Of a stretch of 21,909 bases of DNA, positions 1-6,519 are shown piece by piece (the first letter of the stretch is position 1; the number at the start of each line of letters is the position of its first letter). The notes below the pieces were generated by a model that saw only the letters and a program-made list of their open reading frames with translations, was not told the DNA's origin and searched no databases. The stretch is from an uncultured beta proteobacterium (GTDB taxonomy: Bacteria; Pseudomonadota; Gammaproteobacteria; Burkholderiales; Rhodocyclaceae). The stretch lies in assembly GCA_903933395.1 (NCBI GenBank), contig CAIZKA010000159.1, forward strand, positions 1 through 21,909, in the 5' to 3' direction. The position numbers and the translations under genes are program-made.

Positions 1-1
1 G

Positions 2-664
2 CGCGTGAAAACTCCGGAACTCGTGGTCGTACCTCTCAAATCGGAGCCGGGCGTAAAGTTCGACTTTGAGATGGCCATGGGCGTGCGCTACGGCGAAAAG
101 CCATGGAAAGATGAAATCGAAAAGCTGCTCGCAAAAAAGCAGCCCGAGATCCGCGCCATCCTCGCCTCATATAACGTGCCGATGATCGATGAAAACGGCC
201 GATTGGTCGGAGGCGCCGACAGGACAGAGCTGTTTGCCCGGCCGACCGAGGCCGTGCCGTACCGCGTTGTCGACGGGAAGGTTGATAACAGCACCTTTCT
301 CGGCTGGCGCATCTTTCATTCGAGCTGTGCCGGCTGTCATGGCACCGACGCGACCGGGACCGGTGTTGCACCGGACCTGACCAAGCGCATTAACGACATG
401 CCGCGCAGCTCATTCATAGCAACCATACTTCAACGCTACAACGTAGTCATTCGCGAGGGAGAGGCGGCCAGTGAGTCGATTTCGCGCGAGGCGTTCATCG
501 AGCAGATCCTGCAGGGCAAGGCAGGGCGGGTCGCGATGCCTGTCTGGGAGGGCGACCCCAACGTGGCACCTAATGTCAACGACATCTATACGTATCTGAA
601 AGCGCGCGCTGACGGTGCGCTTGGAACGGGGAGACCAGGTCTCCTCGAACCTGGCTCCCGCTGA
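2..664 (+). CDS. Quinoprotein-associated substrate-binding domain fused to a c-type cytochrome (5' end missing)
   Basis: The reading frame is open to the left edge, so only the C-terminal 220 or so residues are visible; the GTG at base 5 is probably internal. Numbered from that GTG, residues 1-65 match the end of the periplasmic binding proteins associated with PQQ dehydrogenases (MxaJ/XoxJ-like): an 'AMGVR' segment, then 'PEIRAIL' and 'YNVP'. After a linker, residues 95-205 form a cytochrome c domain with one haem motif CAGCH (108-112) and a likely axial Met178 in 'VAMPVW'. The protein should be periplasmic and could take electrons from a quinoprotein dehydrogenase while also binding or activating it. 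These two parts are usually separate genes; a fused cytochrome cGJ is, from memory, known in Methylacidiphilum. The stop overlaps the next ATG (TGATG), so translation is probably coupled. The partner dehydrogenase is not in the window. Confidence 0.82.
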   Translation, partial: RVKTPELVVVPLKSEPGVKFDFEMAMGVRYGEKPWKDEIEKLLAKKQPEIRAILASYNVPMIDENGRLVGGADRTELFARPTEAVPYRVVDGKVDNSTFLGWRIFHSSCAGCHGTDATGTGVAPDLTKRINDMPRSSFIATILQRYNVVIREGEAASESISREAFIEQILQGKAGRVAMPVWEGDPNVAPNVNDIYTYLKARADGALGTGRPGLLEPGSR

Positions 665-1704
665 TGTTTGGCGGCACCCGACTATGCTCTTTTGCCTTTC
701 TGGTTGGAATCGCTTCATCCCTTCCTGCGACAGTAACGGCCCAGGCACTCGATCGCACCCATTTCATCCGGCTTGCGGCCAGCGTCGTCAAGGTCGAAGT
801 GCAGAACCGAAACGGAAGCTATTCGCTGGGAACGGCGGTTGCCATCGCCCCGGGGCGTGTCGTCACCAACTGTCACGTCACCCGTGACGCCCGCTTGATC
901 ACGCTGGTCAAGGGTGCACTACGCTGGCCGGCGATCGCGCAGAGCGCTGACCTCGAACACGACCTGTGCATTCTTGAGGCGCCGACACTTGAGGCGATGC
1001 CGGTGCGGATGGGCAGCGCCCGTAGCCTGCGTATCGGCCAGCGCGTCGGCGCGATGGGCTTCACCGGCGGGATAGGAATGGCTTTCCGGGATGGCATGGT
1101 CGGCGCCTTGCATCGCCTGGACGGCAGCAAGGTCATCCAGAGCACGACTGCCTTCACCTCCGGCGCCAGCGGTGGTGCCCTGTTCGACAACGAGGGGCGA
1201 CTCGTTGGCATCCTCACCTTCCGCCTGCCTGGGGCACCGGGCTATTATTTTTCTGCCCCGGTCGACTGGGTCGCCGCCCGGGTTACCGCCGTCGAGGGTT
1301 TCACCGGTATCGCCCCGCTTGCCGCAACCCGGCCATTCTGGCAACACCCACCGCCGGATCTGCCGTATTTCATGCGTGCCGCGCTACTCGAGGCCGGTGA
1401 CCAATGGCCGGAACTGCTCAAGTTGGCCGAAGCCTGGGCGGTCGCCGAGGACGACAGTCCTGAGCCGTGGATCACGCGAGGCAAGGCCTACCTGCGCCTC
1501 GACCGGCGCGAGGCGGCGGCCGAGGCTTTCAGTCGCGCAACGGTGGTGGAACCGGCGTCCGGCGACGCCTGGTTCAATCTCGGGGTAACCTGTTTCCATC
1601 TGGGGGAAACGGCGGAACTGCAACGTGCGCACCTCACACTCAGCCGACTCAATCCCGATCTGGCCAAGGACCTGGCCGTGATCTCCGGACTTTCAATACA
1701 ATAG
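664..1704 (+). CDS. Secreted trypsin-like serine protease with C-terminal TPR
   Basis: A 346-residue protein with a signal peptide ending near 'TVTAQA' (residue 27). The chymotrypsin-fold triad is complete: His71 in 'TNCHV', Asp100 in 'EHDLCIL' and Ser169 in the GxSGG motif 'GASGG'. Residues 265-335 look like one or two tetratricopeptide repeats ('PWITRGKAYLRLDRREAA', 'DAWFNLGV'), which usually mediate protein binding. There is no PDZ domain, so it is not a standard DegP/DegQ. It should act in the periplasm, perhaps on a dehydrogenase precursor or on damaged protein. The start is the ATG that overlaps the upstream stop codon by one base, which fits translational coupling within the quinoprotein accessory operon. 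The fold and active site are clear; the substrate is unknown. Confidence 0.85.
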   Translation: MFGGTRLCSFAFLVGIASSLPATVTAQALDRTHFIRLAASVVKVEVQNRNGSYSLGTAVAIAPGRVVTNCHVTRDARLITLVKGALRWPAIAQSADLEHDLCILEAPTLEAMPVRMGSARSLRIGQRVGAMGFTGGIGMAFRDGMVGALHRLDGSKVIQSTTAFTSGASGGALFDNEGRLVGILTFRLPGAPGYYFSAPVDWVAARVTAVEGFTGIAPLAATRPFWQHPPPDLPYFMRAALLEAGDQWPELLKLAEAWAVAEDDSPEPWITRGKAYLRLDRREAAAEAFSRATVVEPASGDAWFNLGVTCFHLGETAELQRAHLTLSRLNPDLAKDLAVISGLSIQ

Positions 1705-1737
1705 ACGCATCAGCGTCGCAACGAGGAATATATAAGC

Positions 1738-2472
1738 ATGAGAAAGCATTTACCGGCCCTGCTGCTGGCGGCGTTGTTGATCAGTCCCGGGTTCGGCGGC
1801 GTTTACGCACAGGCCGTGAAACCATCCCAAACGGCGACTATCGAGCCGTCCGGCGAGGCACCGTCGAAACCGATCTCTGCCGCCGAACAGCGTGTCTTTC
1901 TCGACAACCATCTCGCCAACCTGGCCAAGACCGCCAACGTCGAGTACAGCTTCAAGCGCAGCGGCACGCTCGGCGACAATTTCGAGGACAAGGTCGTCCT
2001 CCACGTTCGCGATGGCGGCAAGGAGAAGGGCCGTCTCGTCAGCGCCGACTTTCTGAGCGGGAAGAGCACGCTCAAGTTGCCCGAGATCCCCAATCCGCAA
2101 GGCAATCCGGTCGTCCTCTACTTCCTCGAACGTGACGTGCGCGAGATGGAGCGGATCACCAAGGGCAAGCAGCTTTTCTTCCGCAAACGCATACGTCTGG
2201 CGCTGGCCGACATCGACCAGGTCAAACCGATCACCGTCCGTTTCGAGGGGCGCGACATCAAGGCCGACGAAGTGCGCGTGCAACCCTATCTCAATGACCC
2301 GGTGATGCAGGCTCGCGCAGAAAAATACGAGAAGAAGGCCTACATCTTCACGCTGTCCGGCCAGGTGCCGGGCGGTGTCTACCAGATACAAACGACGGTC
2401 GCCTCGCCCGACGGGAAGGCCGATACCCCCCTGGTCGACGAAACCATGACCTTTGCCACGCTGAGAAAGTAA
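1738..2472 (+). CDS. Secreted protein of unknown function
   Basis: I do not recognise this 244-residue protein. It has a clear Sec signal peptide (hydrophobic residues 5-20, likely cleavage after 'VYAQA'). The mature part has no cysteine, which is notable among its cysteine-bearing neighbours. It is rich in charged residues and beta-prone stretches such as 'KVVLHV', 'PVVLYFLERDV' and 'ITVRFEGRDI', and ends with an Ig-like or sandwich-like pattern ('YIFTLSGQVPGGVYQIQTTV'). A GAGGA purine run lies about 10 bases before the ATG. It sits 33 bases after the protease gene and 5 bases before the next gene, so it very likely belongs to the quinoprotein accessory operon. A structural or chaperone role in the periplasm is only a guess. 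Confidence 0.75.
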   Translation: MRKHLPALLLAALLISPGFGGVYAQAVKPSQTATIEPSGEAPSKPISAAEQRVFLDNHLANLAKTANVEYSFKRSGTLGDNFEDKVVLHVRDGGKEKGRLVSADFLSGKSTLKLPEIPNPQGNPVVLYFLERDVREMERITKGKQLFFRKRIRLALADIDQVKPITVRFEGRDIKADEVRVQPYLNDPVMQARAEKYEKKAYIFTLSGQVPGGVYQIQTTVASPDGKADTPLVDETMTFATLRK

Positions 2473-2477
2473 ACGAA

Positions 2478-2840
2478 ATGACCCGAATCAATCGCCTGAT
2501 CCTTTCCGTCGCGACCGTCGCCGGTCTCTCCTCGCTTGCGGCGCCGGCGACTGCCGGCAACGACATCCCGACCGTCGAACGCGTCGACTTTGTCCTCGAA
2601 TGCATGCGTAGCAATTCCGGGCCGCGGCAGGAATTGCTCTACAAGTGCTCCTGCACCCTGGACGAACTCGCCAAGGTTTTTACCCATGACCAGTTTGTCG
2701 ATGGCTTGACTGCAGCCAACGCGATGAGCATCGGCGGCGAGCGCGGTGCGGTCCTGCGCGACTCGGAAGGTGCCAAGACCGAGGCAGCCGGGTATCGCGG
2801 AGTCCTGGCCAAGGCGAAGAAGGCCTGCTTCCTCAACTAG
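2478..2840 (+). CDS. Small secreted four-cysteine protein of unknown function
   Basis: A 120-residue protein with a signal peptide ending near 'AAPATAG' (residue 27), leaving about 93 mature residues. These carry four cysteines: Cys42, the CxC pair Cys57/Cys59, and Cys117 near the C-terminus. In the oxidising periplasm they could form two disulfides, and a CxC can also act as a redox pair. I do not recognise a named family. It starts 5 bases after the upstream stop with no strong Shine-Dalgarno sequence, which suggests coupled translation. Its position directly before the MBL/SoxYZ genes suggests it is a partner or substrate of the thiol relay; this is inference from context. Confidence 0.75.
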   Translation: MTRINRLILSVATVAGLSSLAAPATAGNDIPTVERVDFVLECMRSNSGPRQELLYKCSCTLDELAKVFTHDQFVDGLTAANAMSIGGERGAVLRDSEGAKTEAAGYRGVLAKAKKACFLN

Positions 2841-2851
2841 AACACGCACAA

Positions 2852-3802
2852 GTGTCCGGCAAGCGCCTTCAGCCGCCCGCCGTCCTTGTCCTGGCGGTGC
2901 TTGCCTGTGTCTGCGCGGCAACCGCCCGGGCAAATGAGGATCGCACGGCGCCGCTGGTGATGCAGGAAGTCGCGGCGGGCATCTACGTGCACGCCGGCGT
3001 TCATGAGGAGCCGGCTGCTGCCAATAGAGGCGACGTCGCCAATATCGGGTTCATCGTCGGCGAGCGCTGCGTTGCGGTCATCGATACCGGAGCCAGTCTC
3101 GCCGTCGGGCAGTCTCTGCGGGCGGCGGTTCGGGCCGTAACGCCGCTGGCTGTATGTTTCGTGATCAACACGCATGTGCACCCGGACCATATTCTCGGCA
3201 ACGCCGCTTTTCGCGAAGATCACCCAACTTTTGTCGGGCATGCCAAGCTTCCCGCCGCGATGGCGGCAAAAGGGCCAATTTACCAGCGCGCACTTGTCAG
3301 GGAGATCGGCTCCGCTGCCGAAGGCAGCGACTTGATTGCACCCGGACAAACCGTCGTTGAGCGCAGCGAACTTGACCTCGGTGGCCGGATTCTCGAACTC
3401 CGTGCCTGGAGGACTGCGCATACCGACAACGATCTTACGGTCTTCGACCGGGCGACGGGAACGCTGTGGCTGTCCGACCTGCTGTTTGCGGAACGAATTC
3501 CCGTGCTTGACGGCAGCATTCGCGGCTGGCTTGCGGCAATCGCCGAATTGTCGGCATTGCCGGCACGGCATGTCGTCCCCGGGCATGGTTCGCTAAACCT
3601 GCCGTGGCCGCAAGCACTGGCTCCGCAGCAAGTCTATCTGGCCACGCTTGCGGCCGACATCCGAAGGGCATTGACCGAGGGGCAAACGCTCGCACGGACG
3701 GTCGAAACAGCTGCAGCGGCAGAACGTGGCAAATGGTTGCTGTTCGACAAATACAACCGCCGCAATGCCGCGGCAGCATACGCGGAACTGGAGTGGGAAT
3801 AA
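2852..3802 (+). CDS. Quinoprotein relay system zinc metallohydrolase (MBL fold, intact metal site)
   Basis: A 316-residue exported metallo-beta-lactamase-fold hydrolase. The signal peptide covers about residues 8-27 ('VLVLAVLACVCAATARA'). All metal ligands are visible: HxHxDH as His108, His110, Asp112, His113; third-motif His190 ('TAHTDND'); bridging Asp209 ('LWLSDLLF'); and His245 ('VPGHG'). It resembles SoxH-type MBL proteins encoded with SoxYZ-like carriers beside PQQ dehydrogenases, named quinoprotein relay system zinc metallohydrolase 1 or 2; I cannot say which. The likely role is hydrolysis of a thioester or thiol adduct on a carrier, but the reaction is not established. The start is GTG, 11 bases after the previous stop, with no clear Shine-Dalgarno sequence; the next in-frame ATG would remove the signal peptide. 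Confidence 0.85.
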   Translation: MSGKRLQPPAVLVLAVLACVCAATARANEDRTAPLVMQEVAAGIYVHAGVHEEPAAANRGDVANIGFIVGERCVAVIDTGASLAVGQSLRAAVRAVTPLAVCFVINTHVHPDHILGNAAFREDHPTFVGHAKLPAAMAAKGPIYQRALVREIGSAAEGSDLIAPGQTVVERSELDLGGRILELRAWRTAHTDNDLTVFDRATGTLWLSDLLFAERIPVLDGSIRGWLAAIAELSALPARHVVPGHGSLNLPWPQALAPQQVYLATLAADIRRALTEGQTLARTVETAAAAERGKWLLFDKYNRRNAAAAYAELEWE

Positions 3803-3825
3803 ACTGTCGAACCCCTTTGGGGATT

Positions 3826-3830
3826 GGAGG
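3826..3830 (+). promoter_or_regulatory. Shine-Dalgarno GGAGG that fixes the first SoxYZ start
   Basis: GGAGG lies 6 bases before the ATG at 3837. A longer open frame runs upstream into the hydrolase gene, but this site, and the signal peptide that begins right after the ATG, show where translation starts. Confidence 0.7.
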
Positions 3831-3836
3831 ACTGGA

Positions 3837-4700
3837 ATGAACGCTACAGTTAGAGTTTTCCTGGCCTGCACCGTGCTGATGACCGGTGCTCTGGCCCAAG
3901 CCGAAGCGCGAAAAGTCTCGCCGGAGGAAACGGCGGCGATCGAAACCAGCGAAATCTGGGCCAAGATCCGGACCCAGTTGTTCGGCCAACGGAAGATTGA
4001 CCCGAACGGCGACTCCTTGATCGAGTTCGATATCCCGGTCCGCGCCGAGGATGCGGCGATCGTGCCTGTTTCCTTGCGAACCCGGATGACGGCGACGCCG
4101 GAGCGGTTCGTCAGCAAGCTCTATCTGATCATCGACAAGAATCCGTCACCGATCTCGGCCGTGTTTTCCTTCACGCCGGAGAGCGGCCGTGCCGATATCG
4201 AAACGCGGGTGCGGGTCGAACAATACACCCCGATTCGCGCCATCGCAGAATTGAACACCGGCGAACTCTACATGGTGGCACGCTTCATGAAAGCTTCCGG
4301 GGGTTGCTCGGCCCCGGCCGGGAAGGACGCCGAGGCCGCATTGGCCAATCTCGGCAAGATGCGGCTGCGCGTCGACCGCGAGGTGCGCCTCAATGAGCCG
4401 AACCTGGCCCAGTTGATGATCAGTCACCCGAACACCTCCGGGCTGGCGATGGATCAGGCATCGCGGCTCTATGCACCCGCTTATTACGTTCGCAGCGTCG
4501 CCGTCAGCTACGGCGGAAAACCGGTGTTCTCTGCTGACGTTGATTTTTCGATCAGCGAAAACCCGCATTTCCGTTTTTACTTTTTGCCACAGGCACCCGG
4601 CGAATTGAAGGCGGAAGTTGTCGATACCCGCGACAAATCCTTTGTCGCCCGCCTCGCGGTCGGCGAGCGTTCCGCCCCTGCTGCGACTGATGCACGCTGA
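3837..4700 (+). CDS. Quinoprotein dehydrogenase-associated SoxYZ-like carrier, copy 1
   Basis: A 287-residue exported protein (signal peptide to about 'AQAEA', residue 24). A SoxY-like domain (about 40-157) is fused to a SoxZ-like domain (about 175-275). In sulfur oxidation SoxY carries sulfur on a cysteine in a C-terminal GGCGG arm. Here the equivalent Cys157 lies in 'SGGCSAP', at the junction between the halves, so the arm is internal. The SoxZ half shows 'SHPNTSG' and ends with 'DFSISENP' and 'GELKAEVVD', shared with the second copy at 5683. The family is known mainly from association with PQQ dehydrogenase clusters; a thiol-linked carrier role is inferred from SoxYZ. The last 11 bases overlap the next gene. 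I see no other sulfur-oxidation (sox) genes in the window, which argues against thiosulfate oxidation here. Confidence 0.88.
   Translation: MNATVRVFLACTVLMTGALAQAEARKVSPEETAAIETSEIWAKIRTQLFGQRKIDPNGDSLIEFDIPVRAEDAAIVPVSLRTRMTATPERFVSKLYLIIDKNPSPISAVFSFTPESGRADIETRVRVEQYTPIRAIAELNTGELYMVARFMKASGGCSAPAGKDAEAALANLGKMRLRVDREVRLNEPNLAQLMISHPNTSGLAMDQASRLYAPAYYVRSVAVSYGGKPVFSADVDFSISENPHFRFYFLPQAPGELKAEVVDTRDKSFVARLAVGERSAPAATDAR
4542..4564 (+). repeat. 23-bp exact repeat shared by the two SoxYZ genes (copy A)
   Basis: The stretch encoding 'DFSISENP' is identical over 23 bases to 6394-6416 in the second SoxYZ gene. It is an island of DNA identity inside two otherwise diverged paralogues, so it marks duplication or gene conversion rather than a separate element. 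Confidence 0.85.
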
Positions 4701-5664
4701 CGTCAGTAACAACCTGCCAACGACACGGCTGCTGCTCGCATTCCTGGTCGTCGCCTGGACGGCCGGTTGCGGTGGCCTTCCTCCGGCCCGATCGCCGGCC
4801 ATGCCGGAGCCGCTGCAAGTCGCTGATGGCGTCTATATGTTCCTCGGCGCCAAGGGCGAAGTTGATCCCGCGAATCTGGGACGAATCGGGAATGCCGGGT
4901 TTATCGTCGGTGAATCCGGGGTAGTCGCGATCGATACCGGCACCTCCCGTCAGCATGGCGAAGATCTGCTGGCGGCTATCGCCCGGGTGACCGACAAGCC
5001 GGTGCGGCTGGCGCTCATTACCCATACCCGCCAGGAGTTTCTTTTCGGCGCGGGCGCCTTCCGTGCGCGGGGCATCCCTGTCGCCATGCATCGTCGTGCG
5101 GCGAATCTGATGGCAGCGCGTTGCGAGAACTGCCTCAAGACGCTGCGCCGACAACTCGGCGAAACGGCCATGAGCGGCACAGCGATGTTCAAGCCCGACA
5201 TCGAGTTCGAAGCTTCGCACACGATTGACCCGATCGGACGGCCGATTGAGGTCCTTTATTTCGGACATTCCAGCGGTCCCGGAGATGTTGCTGTCCTCGA
5301 TACCCGTTCTGGAGTTTTCTTTGCCGGTGGACTCGTAGACAACCAGCGAATTCCCGATGTGCAGGACAGCGATCGTCCTGCCTGGCTTGCGGCCCTCGGC
5401 GCCCTGCCTCGATTGCCGCTCACGGCCATCGTTCCCGGGCATGGCCCCGCCGGCCCGCCGGGTCTTGTCGACTCTGTCAGGCGCTACTTGACCGATCTTG
5501 AGCGCCACATGGCAGAATTGTTGCAGGCTGGCGTTCCGCTTAGCGGGGTCGCGGAAGCCGCCGCGCTGCCGGCATTCTCGCATTGGGATCGATACGACAG
5601 CATCCATCTTCGCAACGCCTCGATCGTGTACCTGCAATTGGAACGCGAATCCATGTTCAAGTAA
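4690..5664 (+). CDS. SoxH-like MBL-fold lipoprotein with degenerate metal site
   Basis: A 324-residue paralogue of the hydrolase at 2852. The ATG at 4690 gives a lipoprotein-type signal ('LLLAFLVVAWTAGC', acylated Cys27) and an 11-base overlap with the SoxYZ gene; a TTG start at 4618 is possible but would put 24 residues before it. The fold is recognisable ('NAGFIVG', 'VAIDTGTS', 'IVPGHG'). The metal motif HxHxDH is replaced by H112-T-R114-Q-E116-F117, and the bridging Asp by Gly214 ('FFAGGLVD'). Only His112, His193 and His251 remain of seven usual ligands, so normal binuclear zinc chemistry is unlikely. It has a CxxC pair (Cys145/Cys148, 'RCENC') absent from the intact paralogue. It may be a binding, scaffold or redox protein. 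Its genomic position matches the quinoprotein relay metallohydrolases. Confidence 0.85.
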   Translation: MHADVSNNLPTTRLLLAFLVVAWTAGCGGLPPARSPAMPEPLQVADGVYMFLGAKGEVDPANLGRIGNAGFIVGESGVVAIDTGTSRQHGEDLLAAIARVTDKPVRLALITHTRQEFLFGAGAFRARGIPVAMHRRAANLMAARCENCLKTLRRQLGETAMSGTAMFKPDIEFEASHTIDPIGRPIEVLYFGHSSGPGDVAVLDTRSGVFFAGGLVDNQRIPDVQDSDRPAWLAALGALPRLPLTAIVPGHGPAGPPGLVDSVRRYLTDLERHMAELLQAGVPLSGVAEAAALPAFSHWDRYDSIHLRNASIVYLQLERESMFK

Positions 5665-5682
5665 TAGAAGGGGATACTGCAG

Positions 5683-6519
5683 ATGCACGTCACCATCCTT
5701 AGCCGACACCGACTTTTACTCGCGACAATCGCAGCATGGCTCGGCATGAGCGCCCTGGGTGCAATTGCCCAGGTCGGGGGCCTTCCTACCAACGTCAAGC
5801 ACACCGATTCTTCACCCGAGTGGGAAAAGTTGCGCGAAAAACTGTTCCCCGGACGCAGCATGGAGTCTGCCGCGAGCATGGTGCAACTTGTCGTGCCCTT
5901 GCGCGCAGCCTACGGTGCCTCGGTCCCGGTGCGGATCGTCTCCAAGCTGCCGCAGAGCGACAACTTGTATGTCAAGAGGATCACCCTGCTGGTCGACAAG
6001 AATCCGTCGCCCGTAGCAGCAGTGCTGGACCTCACCCGCGAGCTTGGACAAGCCGACTTCGAGACGCGCCTGCGGGTCGACGAGTACAGCCACATCCGTG
6101 TCGTCAGCGAACTCTCGAACGGCGAATTGCATACGGATTCCCGCTACGTCAAGGTATCCGGCGGCTGTTCGGCGCCGCCGAATCGCGACCAGTTGCACAA
6201 CATCGGCAAGACTTTCCTGAAAGTGCCGGAAGGCATCAAGGCCAACGAACCCGCTCCCGTGGATCTGCAGATAGTGCACCCGAACGATACGGGTTTTGAA
6301 ATGAACCAGATCTCGCTTCTCTACATTCCGGCGCACTTCGTCCGCTCGATCAAGGTGAGTTATGCGGGGCGCCCCCTGTTTGACGCAGAACTGGATTTTT
6401 CGATCAGCGAAAACCCAGCCTTGCGTTTCAACTTTATCCCCGGCTCCGGCGGCGAAATCAAGGCGGAGGTTGTCGACTCGAAGGAGGGTCGTTATGTCGC
6501 GACACTTCGAGTCCCTTGA
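5683..6519 (+). CDS. Quinoprotein dehydrogenase-associated SoxYZ-like carrier, copy 2
   Basis: A 278-residue exported protein (signal peptide to about 'GAIAQ', residue 30). It is a diverged paralogue of the 3837 gene with the same SoxY-SoxZ fusion. The carrier cysteine is Cys162 in 'SGGCSAPP', again internal. Shared blocks include 'DKNPSP', 'SGGCSAP', 'HPNDTG' against 'HPNTSG', 'DFSISENP' and 'IKAEVVD'. A purine-rich AGAAGGGG precedes the ATG by 9 bases. The gene begins 18 bases after the MBL lipoprotein gene and its end overlaps the thioredoxin-like gene by 26 bases. Two carriers with two MBL partners suggest that an MBL-SoxYZ gene pair was duplicated and each pair then specialised. Confidence 0.88.
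   Translation: MHVTILSRHRLLLATIAAWLGMSALGAIAQVGGLPTNVKHTDSSPEWEKLREKLFPGRSMESAASMVQLVVPLRAAYGASVPVRIVSKLPQSDNLYVKRITLLVDKNPSPVAAVLDLTRELGQADFETRLRVDEYSHIRVVSELSNGELHTDSRYVKVSGGCSAPPNRDQLHNIGKTFLKVPEGIKANEPAPVDLQIVHPNDTGFEMNQISLLYIPAHFVRSIKVSYAGRPLFDAELDFSISENPALRFNFIPGSGGEIKAEVVDSKEGRYVATLRVP
6394..6416 (+). repeat. 23-bp exact repeat shared by the two SoxYZ genes (copy B)
   Basis: Identical to 4542-4564. It encodes the same 'DFSISENP' segment in the SoxZ-like half of the second carrier. Confidence 0.85.
6482..6488 (+). promoter_or_regulatory. Shine-Dalgarno AGGAGGG inside the SoxYZ gene, fixing the thioredoxin-like start
   Basis: AGGAGGG lies 5 bases before the ATG at 6494, inside the end of the upstream gene. 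It supports a start there rather than at the longer open frame from 6362, and a 26-base overlap between the two genes. Confidence 0.75.

Noticed and set aside
3812..3822. CCCC-TTT-GGGG hairpin before the first SoxYZ gene
   Set aside because: Only four base pairs with a 3-base loop, directly before a good ribosome site; too short to assign a function.
4552..5709. A 385-codon minus-strand frame opposite the second MBL gene
   Set aside because: It is antisense to a gene with a signal peptide and recognisable fold; its composition is that of a shadow frame.
2852..6519. A thiosulfate-oxidation (Sox) locus
   Set aside because: The carriers are Y-Z fusions with an internal cysteine, and no soxA, soxX, soxB or soxCD is present; neighbours are quinoprotein accessory genes.
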